Positions 7,834 to 15,101 of a stretch of DNA of 22,263 bases are shown here, piece after piece. The DNA is from HGM04593 sp045647745 (GTDB taxonomy: Bacteria; Bacteroidota; Bacteroidia; Bacteroidales; Bacteroidaceae). The notes under the pieces were generated by a model. It was not told where the DNA came from. It made no database searches and saw only the letters and a list, made by a program, of their open reading frames with translations. The translations under genes and the position numbers were made by a program. How positions within the stretch are numbered: the stretch's first letter is position 1; the number at the start of each line of letters is the position of its first letter. The stretch spans positions 1 through 22,263 of the forward strand of contig JAZRMQ010000046.1 in the NCBI GenBank assembly GCA_045647745.1. Direction: 5' to 3'.

Positions 7834-8895
7834 GCCAGCATAACCTCTTTTTGTTGTTATCAATAGGGGTGAGTTTTTTTGAATAATGTCTCTGTTTTTT
7901 TTGCTGCAATATTTATAATTGGCAAAAGGGTTGAGTATTTGTAAGGGCAAGAAGATTGTGTAGTTTTATAGTGTGTTGTTTATCTGAAAGCAATAGTGGA
8001 GACTCTGGAATTTGACTCTTCTCATACTTTTTTCTTTCTCTCTTTCTCTTTTTTTGTGCATAAAGAGGGCTACCCGTTGAGATAAATTATTACTTACTTG
8101 TTTTTTATCTTAAAATAGTTGAACTATACGATTTTTTAGCATTTTTTCTATTTTATCGGCCGGGGTTATATGTTATTTTGAGGGTAACTTATTGATTATT
8201 TGCGAATTGTCTCAATTTTAACCCGCTGAGATTTTAAAATTCTAAAACAAACCCTATATCTCTCTGATTTTCTTAAATTATTTAAAGGGTAGAGCGTCTA
8301 TGACTTAATTTTCTATTGTTAGTCACCACAAAATGAATATTTATTTAATAAATTACAGAAACAAATGTAAAATAGCTCTTTATTTTTCTTATACAAATGT
8401 ATTGTAATAACGTGGATATTTGTTTGCTTTTGTAAAATCACAAATAATCGTTATTTAAGTAATATACATTTGTTTCGTGTGACTATCGTGTGTCAAGCAG
8501 TTTGTATTGAGATATTAACAGTGGGGTATGAACAGTGTTGATAGTCATATGCAAGATATATGCAATTTAAATATTCTATATATAACTATTTAAAAATCAG
8601 TGTTTTTATAGTAGTTTGTTGTAGTTTTTCTTTTAGTATTTTGTGATTGCATTACAGCCTTTTTGTATTTATTGCATATTTAATATTCTTTTTGTTTGTT
8701 ATGTATAGAGTAATCAATGTTTTACACATTAAATATTAAAGTTGTTTGTATGCGCGCTGCTTTCTCTGGTTCTTCTCGGTTCTTTATTGCTTGTTTGGTT
8801 TTTGTGTTATTCTGGAAAACATATTGTCATTTTGTTTATGTTACAAATGTTTTAACAATGTAAATTCTTGGTGTTTGTTTGTTTGGGTGGTTTGA
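7834..8895. other. Long A+T-rich gene-free region with ACAAATGT boxes
   Basis: About 1.06 kb without a credible ORF on either strand; by eye about three quarters A+T. It holds a 29-nt pure pyrimidine tract (8027-8055), the 10-mer GAGATTTTAA (8228-8237) that recurs inverted upstream of gyrA, and copies of the motif ACAAATGT or its complement at 8361, 8393, 8466 and 8843, with one more at 8945 just ahead of the XRE gene. The copies at 8361, 8393 and 8466 read TACATTTGT on one strand and so also match TAnnTTTG. I see no tRNA, riboswitch or known small RNA here. An unrecognised small RNA, a binding platform for the downstream regulator, or a degraded island are all open. Confidence 0.5.
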
Positions 8896-8927
8896 TTTGT
8901 TTGTTATGTAATTTTGTAATATCTTTG
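8896..8927 (+). promoter_or_regulatory. Promoter of the XRE-type regulator gene
   Basis: TTTG (8896-8899), a 20-bp spacer and TATCTTTG (8920-8927) match both parts of the Bacteroidota consensus TTTG-N19/21-TAnnTTTG. The predicted start of transcription lies about 40 nt before the ATG at 8977. A second exact -7 match, TAATTTTG at 8909-8916, lacks a well-spaced -33 element. An ACAAATGT box (inverted, 8945-8952) lies within the predicted leader. Confidence 0.6.
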
Positions 8928-8976
8928 TTGTGTTAATGGCTTAAACATTTGTAAAACGTAAATATTGCATAAAATT

Positions 8977-9501
8977 ATGAATGAGCGCGAGAGGATAGAA
9001 TTGCTTATGAAATGTTACGATTTGTCGCCGTCGCAGTTTGCCGAGAAAACGGGGATACAGCGTGCATCGGTGTCGCATATAATAAGTGGTCGTAACAAGC
9101 CCAGCCTCGAGGTTATGCTAAAGATATACGAGGCTTTTCCCAGTGTGGATATGAAGTGGTTGATGATGGGTGTTGGTGAAGAACCGGTGCCTCAGAAGGC
9201 TCTCGAGGTGGCTGAAGCTGTTTCCGAGACGCTTTTCCCTGAGTCGGCTACTTCTCGTTTGCAGGCCGAAAGTGGTTTGTTTGCTCCGGTAGAGCCGGCT
9301 CCGCAGATGTTTGAGGAGTCAAAGCCTCGTCGTGTGGCGATGCCGCAACCGCGTGAAAAACAGCCGGCAGAGGCTCGTCAAAAACGTTCGCAAAGCGGTC
9401 GTCTGGCACAAGTGATGCCCTTATCGGCCGATAAAAAAATAAAAGAGGTGCGCATCTACTACAGCGATGGGACATACGAAACGTTGGTCCCCGAGAGATA
9501 G
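8977..9501 (+). CDS. XRE/Cro-CI-type helix-turn-helix DNA-binding protein
   Basis: A 174-residue protein with an N-terminal XRE-type domain: residues about 1-64, MNERERIELLMKCYDLSPSQ then FAEKTGIQRASVSHIISGR, carry the Q-x-x-F-A-x-x-x-G-(x)-x-x-x-x-S-x-x-I-x-G-R pattern of the lambda-repressor-like fold, with the recognition helix at about 28-38. The middle (about 75-145) is rich in Pro, Glu, Ala and Arg and is probably disordered. The C-terminus has a short charged segment (KKIKEVRIYYSDGTYETLV). The ATG at 8977 is preferred to an in-frame TTG at 8965. It is a single-gene unit with its own promoter and terminator, and the long A+T-rich region upstream suggests complex control, perhaps by itself. 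Its target is unknown; no phage or toxin gene lies beside it. Confidence 0.85.
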   Translation: MNERERIELLMKCYDLSPSQFAEKTGIQRASVSHIISGRNKPSLEVMLKIYEAFPSVDMKWLMMGVGEEPVPQKALEVAEAVSETLFPESATSRLQAESGLFAPVEPAPQMFEESKPRRVAMPQPREKQPAEARQKRSQSGRLAQVMPLSADKKIKEVRIYYSDGTYETLVPER

Positions 9502-9503
9502 GA

Positions 9504-9531
9504 AAATGTTGGAGCTTCCAACATTTTTTTT
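9504..9531 (+). terminator. Intrinsic terminator of the XRE gene
   Basis: A 10-bp perfect stem, AAATGTTGGA (9504-9513) with TCCAACATTT (9517-9526), has a 3-nt loop and a run of eight T residues (9524-9531). It begins 2 bp after the stop codon. Confidence 0.85.
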
Positions 9532-9537
9532 ATTTCC

Positions 9538-9568
9538 TTGTGTGTGGAATAAAAATATGTTATCTTCG
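9538..9568 (+). promoter_or_regulatory. Promoter of pyrK-pyrD
   Basis: TTG (9538-9540), a 20-bp spacer and TATCTTCG (9561-9568) followed by C. This fits the Bacteroidota promoter layout with one change (C for T) in the -7 element. The predicted transcript has a leader of about 45 nt before the pyrK ATG. No attenuator-like hairpin is visible in that leader. Confidence 0.6.
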
Positions 9569-9618
9569 CGCTAATAGACATTAAAAATACATTATAAATA
9601 ATATTCAACATTTTCGAT

Positions 9619-10386
9619 ATGAAAAAAGTTCTTGTCGATTTAGTAGTTAAGGAGGTTAAGCAGGTCAATGCCAACTGTGTCTTGTTGGTTATGACAAGTG
9701 AGACTCCTTTCCCCGATGTTCGTCCGGGACAATTTGCCGAACTTCGTATAGATGAGACACCGACAGTGATGTTGCGTCGCCCGATTTCGGTTCATAGTTT
9801 CAATGCTTGCAAAAACGAAATTGGTTTTTTGGTGCAAATTGTAGGTGATGGCACAAAGTGGTTGGGCTCGCTCAAGGCTGGTGATAAGGTGAATACACTT
9901 TTGCCTCTCGGCAATGGCTTTACAGTGCCGGCCGATAAGAGTGCGCGTCTGCTGCTCATTGGCGGTGGTGTAGGCTCTGCGCCTTTGTATTATCTTGCCG
10001 AGGAGTTAAAGAAGAGTGGTAACGATTTTACAATTCTCATAGGTGCGCGCTCGGCAAAGGATTTGTATCTTCGCGAGGCGTATGAGGCTCTTGGCAGGGT
10101 TGAATATACAACCGAGGATGGTTCGCTCGGCGAGAAGGGTTATGTTACCAACCATTCATTGCTTGCCGAGAAGTATGATTATATCTGCACTTGTGGTCCC
10201 AAGCCTATGATGATGGCTGTGGCGCGCTATGCACGCGAGAATAATATTGCTTGCGAGGTGTCGCTCGAGAACAAGATGGCGTGCGGCCTTGGTGCTTGCC
10301 TCTGCTGTGTCGAGGATACAAAAGAGGGTCACAAGTGTGTTTGTACAGATGGTCCGGTATTTTCAATAGATGAACTAAAATGGTAA
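9619..10386 (+). CDS. pyrK: Dihydroorotate dehydrogenase B, electron-transfer subunit
   Basis: A 255-residue iron-sulfur flavoprotein that passes electrons from the dihydroorotate dehydrogenase subunit to NAD+. The N-terminal ferredoxin-reductase-type FAD domain has the RRPIS motif (LRRPISVHSF). The NAD-binding domain has GGGVGSAPL and CGPKPMM. The C-terminal [2Fe-2S] domain has clustered cysteines C222, C227, C230 and, after a short insert, C240 and C242; C229 is an extra one. The last ligand is closer to the first three than in the Lactococcus lactis protein. It overlaps pyrD by 7 nt, so the pair is co-transcribed and translationally coupled, as expected for subunits of one heterotetramer. 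Function is the fourth step of UMP synthesis in the cytoplasm. Confidence 0.95.
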   Translation: MKKVLVDLVVKEVKQVNANCVLLVMTSETPFPDVRPGQFAELRIDETPTVMLRRPISVHSFNACKNEIGFLVQIVGDGTKWLGSLKAGDKVNTLLPLGNGFTVPADKSARLLLIGGGVGSAPLYYLAEELKKSGNDFTILIGARSAKDLYLREAYEALGRVEYTTEDGSLGEKGYVTNHSLLAEKYDYICTCGPKPMMMAVARYARENNIACEVSLENKMACGLGACLCCVEDTKEGHKCVCTDGPVFSIDELKW

Positions 10387-11291
10387 AGACTAATGTAAAA
10401 ATAGGCGGCTTGGAGCTGAAAAATCCAGTTCTCACCGCATCGGGTACTTTCGGTTACGGCCTTGAATTTGCCGATTTTGTCGATTTGAATAAGTTGGGTG
10501 GCTTTATTGTAAAAGGTACAACCCTTAATCACCGCGAGGGTAATGCTTATCCGCGCAGCGCAGAGACTCCAATGGGAATGCTTAATGCTGTAGGCTTGCA
10601 GAATAAAGGCGTGGATTATTTTGCAGCGAATATATATCCGCAACTCAAGGATCTCGATACTAATGTGCTTGTGAACGTGTCGGGCGCTTGCATTGAGGAT
10701 TATGTAGCTTGTGCCGAGAAGGTGGCAGCTCTTGATAAAATTCCCGGTATTGAGTTAAATATCTCTTGTCCTAATGTGAAGCAGGGTGGTATGGCGTTTG
10801 GTGTGTTGCCGCAATCGGCCGCCGAGGTTGTTGCAGCGGTTCGCAAGGTCTATCCAAAGACGCTTATTGTAAAGCTTTCGCCCAATGTAACCGATATTGC
10901 AGAGATTGCGCGCGCAGTTGAGGGTGCAGGCGCTGATAGCGTATCACTTATCAATACCTTGCTTGGTATGGCTATCGATTCAGAGAAGCGTCGCCCGGTG
11001 CTATCGACAATTACCGGTGGTATGAGTGGTCCTGCTGTAAAGCCAATAGCTTTGAGAATGGTTTGGCAGGTTGCTAAGGCTGTTAAAATACCGGTGGTGG
11101 GTATTGGTGGCATAACTACCGGAGCCGATGCTATTGAGTTTTTGCTTGCCGGCGCTAGTGCTATTGAGGTTGGTACTGCAAACTTTATGAATCCGGCTGT
11201 TACAGGTGAGATAGTAGATTATATCGAGGATTATCTTGTTCGTCACAAAATGAGTTCTGTGCAGGAGCTTATTGGTGCATTGGAGGTATAA
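10380..11291 (+). CDS. pyrD: Dihydroorotate dehydrogenase (class 1B), catalytic subunit
   Basis: A 303-residue FMN enzyme that oxidises dihydroorotate to orotate. The catalytic base is a cysteine, C130 in LNISCPNVKQGG, the mark of class 1 enzymes (class 2 has Ser) and the same residue number as in the L. lactis class 1B protein. Other family features are the FMN-contacting ASGTFGYG near residue 20, KLSPNVTDI, INTLLGMAID and the phosphate-binding GIGGI at the C-terminal end of the barrel. The adjacent pyrK assigns it to class 1B, which uses NAD+. ATGG at 10380 overlaps the pyrK stop. A 15-bp hairpin ends the operon. Confidence 0.96.
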   Translation: MVKTNVKIGGLELKNPVLTASGTFGYGLEFADFVDLNKLGGFIVKGTTLNHREGNAYPRSAETPMGMLNAVGLQNKGVDYFAANIYPQLKDLDTNVLVNVSGACIEDYVACAEKVAALDKIPGIELNISCPNVKQGGMAFGVLPQSAAEVVAAVRKVYPKTLIVKLSPNVTDIAEIARAVEGAGADSVSLINTLLGMAIDSEKRRPVLSTITGGMSGPAVKPIALRMVWQVAKAVKIPVVGIGGITTGADAIEFLLAGASAIEVGTANFMNPAVTGEIVDYIEDYLVRHKMSSVQELIGALEV

Positions 11292-11310
11292 GATAATTTA
11301 TCGGTTGTAT

Positions 11311-11347
11311 ATAAAAACAGACTTTCAGGGTGAAAGTCTGTTTTTAT
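11311..11347. terminator. Bidirectional terminator between pyrD and trmD
   Basis: A perfect 15-bp stem, AAAAACAGACTTTCA (11313-11327) with its complement (11331-11345), has a GGG loop. A-tract and T-tract flank the stem, so it can work in both directions. It follows the pyrD stop by about 20 bp; on the other strand the trmD stop lies about 85 bp before it. Confidence 0.85.
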
Positions 11348-11430
11348 ATTATCTGTATTTGTGGTTAATTACAAATGTTTTTGTATGCAATATTGTATAT
11401 ACAAATGTAATTGTGTAAATATTTTTCGTA

Positions 11431-12105
11431 TTATTTAAGTAGGTCGGGACGTAAACGTTTAGTGCGCTCAAGTGACTGCTCAAACTCCCATTGGCGTATC
11501 TTTGCTTCGTGTCCCGATAGTAGCACATCGGGAACTTTCCAGCCGTTATACTCAGCCGGGCGAGTATAAACCGGCGCTGCCAGCAAATTATCCTGAAAAG
11601 AGTCGCTTAGAGCCGATGTTTCGTCTGAAATTACCCCCGGAATTAGGCGAATGACCGCGTCGCAAATTACCTCAACGGCCAATTCGCCACCGGTTAAAAC
11701 ATAGTCTCCAATGCTTATCTCTTTGGTAATCAAGTGTTCTCGTATGCGATGGTCGATGCCTTTATAATGTCCACACAAAAATATAAGATTTTCCTTCATT
11801 GAGAGCGAATTTGCCATCGGTTGGTCAAAAACCTGTCCATCAGGGGTTGTATAAATGACCTCATCGTAGTTTCTTTGGCTTTTTAGGTGCTTTATACAAT
11901 TGTCAATAGGTTCAATTTTCATAACAAGTCCGGCGCATCCTCCAAAGGGGTAGTCATCGGTCTTACGATGCTTGTCTGTTGTATAATCTCGTAAATTATG
12001 TAAACAAATTTCGGCATAACCATTACGTTGCGCACGTCCCATTATAGAGGAGTTGAAAAAGCTCTCCATCATCTCAGGGAATGTTGTAATAATGTCAACT
12101 CGCAT
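11431..12105 (-). CDS. trmD: tRNA (guanine-N1-)-methyltransferase (m1G37)
   Basis: A 224-residue SPOUT-class enzyme that methylates N1 of G37, next to the anticodon, in tRNAs for Leu, Pro and Arg, using S-adenosylmethionine, and so prevents +1 frameshifting. Visible family motifs are the N-terminal DIITTFPEM, DDYPFGGCAGLVMK, and the knotted SAM-binding region LCGHYKGIDHRI, EISIGDYVLTGGE and IPGVI. The C-terminal domain has YTRPAEYNGWKVPDVLLSG and RTKRLRPDLL. Length is within the usual 220-255. In many bacteria it is in an operon with rpsP, rimM and rplS; here it stands alone, convergent with pyrD and divergent from gyrA. The ATG at 12105 gives the expected MRVDIIT start. Confidence 0.96.
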   Translation of the reverse strand: MRVDIITTFPEMMESFFNSSIMGRAQRNGYAEICLHNLRDYTTDKHRKTDDYPFGGCAGLVMKIEPIDNCIKHLKSQRNYDEVIYTTPDGQVFDQPMANSLSMKENLIFLCGHYKGIDHRIREHLITKEISIGDYVLTGGELAVEVICDAVIRLIPGVISDETSALSDSFQDNLLAAPVYTRPAEYNGWKVPDVLLSGHEAKIRQWEFEQSLERTKRLRPDLLK

Positions 12106-12166
12106 ATAAAATATATTTTTGTAAATCGTTTTTCTTTTGCTGCTTGTGCAGTTTTGTTTTCCTCTG

Positions 12167-12174
12167 CGAAGATA
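12167..12174 (-). promoter_or_regulatory. Candidate -7 promoter element for trmD
   Basis: On the minus strand this reads TATCTTCG followed by C, the same variant used ahead of pyrK. It would give a leader of about 55 nt before the trmD ATG. The nearest TTTG upstream is 25 bp away, too far for a good -33 element. Confidence 0.4.
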
Positions 12175-12427
12175 GTGAAATTTATTTTAATCACTTTCTC
12201 AAATTGCCGATAATTTCTCCTTCCAATGGTTGCTGGGGTGCTCTTTGCTTTTTTTATTTTTTGCCAATAAAGCTTTGAGATTTTAAAAATTCGGGATAAT
12301 ATCCGAACTCTTGTGTAAAATTAAAATCTCGCAGGCTCTTTTATTGCGCATTTAAAGCTGTTTTAAGCGCTTTTCCTCTTAAAAACGGAATTATGGCGGT
12401 TTTAGAGCTTAATAAAACTTAAAATTC

Positions 12428-12458
12428 TTGTTTCTTTCGACAAAATTAAGTAATTTAG
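12428..12458 (+). promoter_or_regulatory. Promoter of gyrA-TPR unit
   Basis: TTG (12428-12430), a 20-bp spacer and TAATTTAG (12451-12458) followed by C match the Bacteroidota layout with one change in the -7 element. The predicted leader is about 65 nt, A+T-rich and without a clear ribosome-binding site. Confidence 0.55.
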
Positions 12459-12528
12459 CAATGTATTTATATATAATAAGGTATAAACACAGATAAACAA
12501 AAATATTAATTTTATAATACTAATTTAA

Positions 12529-15072
12529 ATGATTGAGAACGACAGAATTATTAAAGTCAATGTTGAAGAGGAGATGAAGTCGTCCTATATCGACTACTCA
12601 ATGTCGGTGATTGTGGCTCGTGCCTTACCCGATGTGCGCGATGGTTTGAAACCGGTGCATCGTCGTATCCTGTATGGTATGATGGAGCTTGGCAACACAT
12701 CGGATAAAGCCTATAAGAAATCGGCGCGTACCGTCGGTGATGTTCTTGGTAAGTATCACCCACACGGCGACTCTTCAGTATATGGCGCTCTTGTTCGTAT
12801 GGCTCAAGATTGGGTAATGCGCTATCCGCTTATCGACGGTCAGGGAAACTTTGGTTCTATTGACGGCGATTCGCCCGCTGCGATGCGTTACACCGAGGCA
12901 CGTCTGCACAAGATTGGTGAGGAGCTTGCACAGGATTTGTACAAAGAGACAGTAGATTTTCAGCCTAACTATAACGACGAGTTCTTTGAACCAACGGTGA
13001 TGCCTACCCGTATCCCCAACCTGCTTGTAAATGGTTCATCGGGTATTGCAGTAGGTATGGCTACAAATATACCAACACATAACCTTAGCGAGGTGCTTGA
13101 CGCTTGTGTCGCATACATTGACAATCCCGAGATTGACACCGATGGCCTGATGCAATATGTCAAAGCTCCCGATTTTCCAACCGGTTGCGACATCTTCGGT
13201 CTTAACGGAGTGCGTGATGCCTACGAAACAGGTCGTGGCCGTGTAATAATGCGTGCAGTTGCCGAGATTGAGTCGGGCACACACGAGAAAATCGTTGTTA
13301 CAGCAATTCCTTACAATGTAAACAAGGAAGAGCTTATCAAGGATATCGCCTCAATGGTCAACGAAAAGAAAATCGAGGGTATTTCAAATATCAACGACGA
13401 GTCCGACCAGTCTGGTATGCGTATCGTAATTGATGTTAAGCGCGATGCCAACGCCAATGTGATACTCAACAAACTCTACAAGATGAGTTCTTTGCAAACA
13501 TCTTTCAGTGTAAACTGCATTGCCCTTGTAAAAGGTCGCCCACAGTTGCTCACACTAAAAGACTGCATTGCAAACTTTGTAGAGCATCGTCACGACGTTG
13601 TTATCCGCCGCACAAAATACGAGCTACGCAAGGCCGAGGAGCGTGCACACATTGTCGAGGGCTTGATAATAGCATCGGATAATATCGACGAGGTGGTGCG
13701 CCTGATCAAAGCTGCAAAATCTCCGGCAGATGCTCGTGCTGCGCTTATGGAGCGCTTTAATTTGAGCGAAATTCAGGCAGCAGCAATCGTTGAGATGCGT
13801 CTTGGTCAGCTCACCGGTATTCAGCAGGATAAACTCCACGCCGAGTACGAAGAGCTTATGCGCAAGATTGAATACTACAATGCCATCCTCACCGATGATG
13901 AACTTTGTAAAAAAGTCATCAAAGACGAGCTCTATGAAATCAAAGAGAAGTATGGTGATGAGCGTCGTTGTAAAATCGACTACAGCGCATCGAGCGACTT
14001 TAACCCCGAAGATTTCTATGCCGATGACGAGATGGTCATTACAATCTCTCACTTGGGATACATCAAGCGTACACCTCTCACCGAGTATCGCGCACAGAAC
14101 CGTGGCGGCGTAGGCTCAAAGGGTAGTGACACACGCGACAGCGACTTTATCGAATATATCTACACTGCTACAATGCACAACACAATGCTGTTCTTTACAC
14201 AGCGTGGCAAGTGCTACTGGCTCAAGGTTTATGAGATACCCGAGGGTAACAAAAACTCAAAGGGTCGTGCAATACAGAACCTTCTCAATATTGACGCCGA
14301 TGATGCAGTGAACGCATTTGTACGTGTGACAACACTCGCCGATAAGAACTTTATCGAAAGCCACAACATTGTCTTCTGTACCAAGAATGGTATAATCAAA
14401 AAGACAAGCCTTGAGCAATATTCTCGTCCACGTGCAAACGGTATTATTGCAATCACAATCCGCGAGGACGACCGCGTAATATCAGTAGCCCTCACCGATG
14501 GTGACAGCGACATTATCCTTGCTAATCGCGGTGGTAAGGCTGTTCGTTTCAACGAAAGCACAGTGCGTGCAATGGGACGTACCGCAACCGGTGTAAAGGG
14601 TATGGATATTGATGAGAACGACGAGGTTGTGGGAATGGTTGTGCTGCCAAAGAACGATGATACAGAGCATAGCTTGCTTGTGCTCTCTGAGCAGGGCTAT
14701 GGTAAGCGTTCGGCAACAGACGATTATCCAACAGTGAGCCGTGGTTGCAAGGGTGTTAAAACACTTCAGGTAACCGAAAAGACCGGTCAGCTTGTTGCCA
14801 TAATGGACGTAAACAACGACAACGACCTAATGATTATCAACAAGTCAGGTATTGCCATCCGCACATCTGTCGAGCAGATACCTACACAAGGTCGCGCAAC
14901 ACAGGGTGTACGCATCATCAACCTTGGTAAGAAAAACGACTGCATAGGTTCTGTATGTAAGGTAACACACGAAACCGAGACAGAGAACGAGGAGGGTGTT
15001 GAGAATATCGATAATGTTGAAGTAAACGACAATAACAATATTGTTGAAACTGATAACACAAACAATCAATAA
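12529..15072 (+). CDS. gyrA: DNA gyrase subunit A
   Basis: An 847-residue breakage-reunion subunit of the type IIA topoisomerase that puts negative supercoils into DNA together with GyrB. The active-site tyrosine is Y121 in AAMRYTEARL, next to R120. The quinolone-determining region reads HPHGDSSVYGALVRMAQ: S82 matches E. coli S83 and G86 takes the place of E. coli D87. The C-terminal half is the DNA-wrapping beta-pinwheel; its GyrA-box region is NRGGVGSKGSDTRD, a variant form of the QRRGGKG motif, and it supports gyrase rather than topoisomerase IV ParC. The last about 35 residues are a Glu/Asp/Asn-rich acidic tail, which in other gyrases tunes supercoiling. The TPR gene follows after 29 bp on the same strand. 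Confidence 0.95.
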   Translation: MIENDRIIKVNVEEEMKSSYIDYSMSVIVARALPDVRDGLKPVHRRILYGMMELGNTSDKAYKKSARTVGDVLGKYHPHGDSSVYGALVRMAQDWVMRYPLIDGQGNFGSIDGDSPAAMRYTEARLHKIGEELAQDLYKETVDFQPNYNDEFFEPTVMPTRIPNLLVNGSSGIAVGMATNIPTHNLSEVLDACVAYIDNPEIDTDGLMQYVKAPDFPTGCDIFGLNGVRDAYETGRGRVIMRAVAEIESGTHEKIVVTAIPYNVNKEELIKDIASMVNEKKIEGISNINDESDQSGMRIVIDVKRDANANVILNKLYKMSSLQTSFSVNCIALVKGRPQLLTLKDCIANFVEHRHDVVIRRTKYELRKAEERAHIVEGLIIASDNIDEVVRLIKAAKSPADARAALMERFNLSEIQAAAIVEMRLGQLTGIQQDKLHAEYEELMRKIEYYNAILTDDELCKKVIKDELYEIKEKYGDERRCKIDYSASSDFNPEDFYADDEMVITISHLGYIKRTPLTEYRAQNRGGVGSKGSDTRDSDFIEYIYTATMHNTMLFFTQRGKCYWLKVYEIPEGNKNSKGRAIQNLLNIDADDAVNAFVRVTTLADKNFIESHNIVFCTKNGIIKKTSLEQYSRPRANGIIAITIREDDRVISVALTDGDSDIILANRGGKAVRFNESTVRAMGRTATGVKGMDIDENDEVVGMVVLPKNDDTEHSLLVLSEQGYGKRSATDDYPTVSRGCKGVKTLQVTEKTGQLVAIMDVNNDNDLMIINKSGIAIRTSVEQIPTQGRATQGVRIINLGKKNDCIGSVCKVTHETETENEEGVENIDNVEVNDNNNIVETDNTNNQ

Positions 15073-15101
15073 CTAACCAATTAATATTAAACGAGATTAA
15101 T

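Larger units (their letters stand above)
12106..12528. other. trmD-gyrA divergent intergenic region with nested inverted repeat
   Basis: A 423-bp gap with no ORF. It holds the candidate promoters of both genes. Between them a perfect 10-bp inverted repeat, GAGATTTTAA (12277-12286) and TTAAAATCTC (12321-12330), encloses a smaller dyad TTCGG/CCGAA (about 12290-12307). The same 10-mer occurs once at 8228-8237 in the A+T-rich region before the XRE gene. It could be a regulator site or the remains of a terminator; the T-run needed for a terminator is weak. Confidence 0.4.

Noticed and set aside
8333..8407. Possible 24-residue hydrophobic peptide starting MNIYLINYRN
   Set aside because: Short frames of this size are expected by chance in 1 kb of A+T-rich DNA; no ribosome-binding site, promoter or terminator fits it.
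9433..9501. Shared SDGTY-like motif in the XRE protein C-terminus and in the exported protein at 18254-19291
   Set aside because: A five-residue match in an otherwise unrelated context; beta-strand turns of this kind are common by chance.
8977..9501. Phage repressor or toxin-antitoxin antitoxin
   Set aside because: No integrase, divergent cro-like gene or toxin gene lies beside it; XRE domains are also common in stand-alone chromosomal regulators.
13624..14052. 142-codon open frame antisense within gyrA
   Set aside because: Shadow of the gyrA reading frame; no family similarity and no separate control signals.
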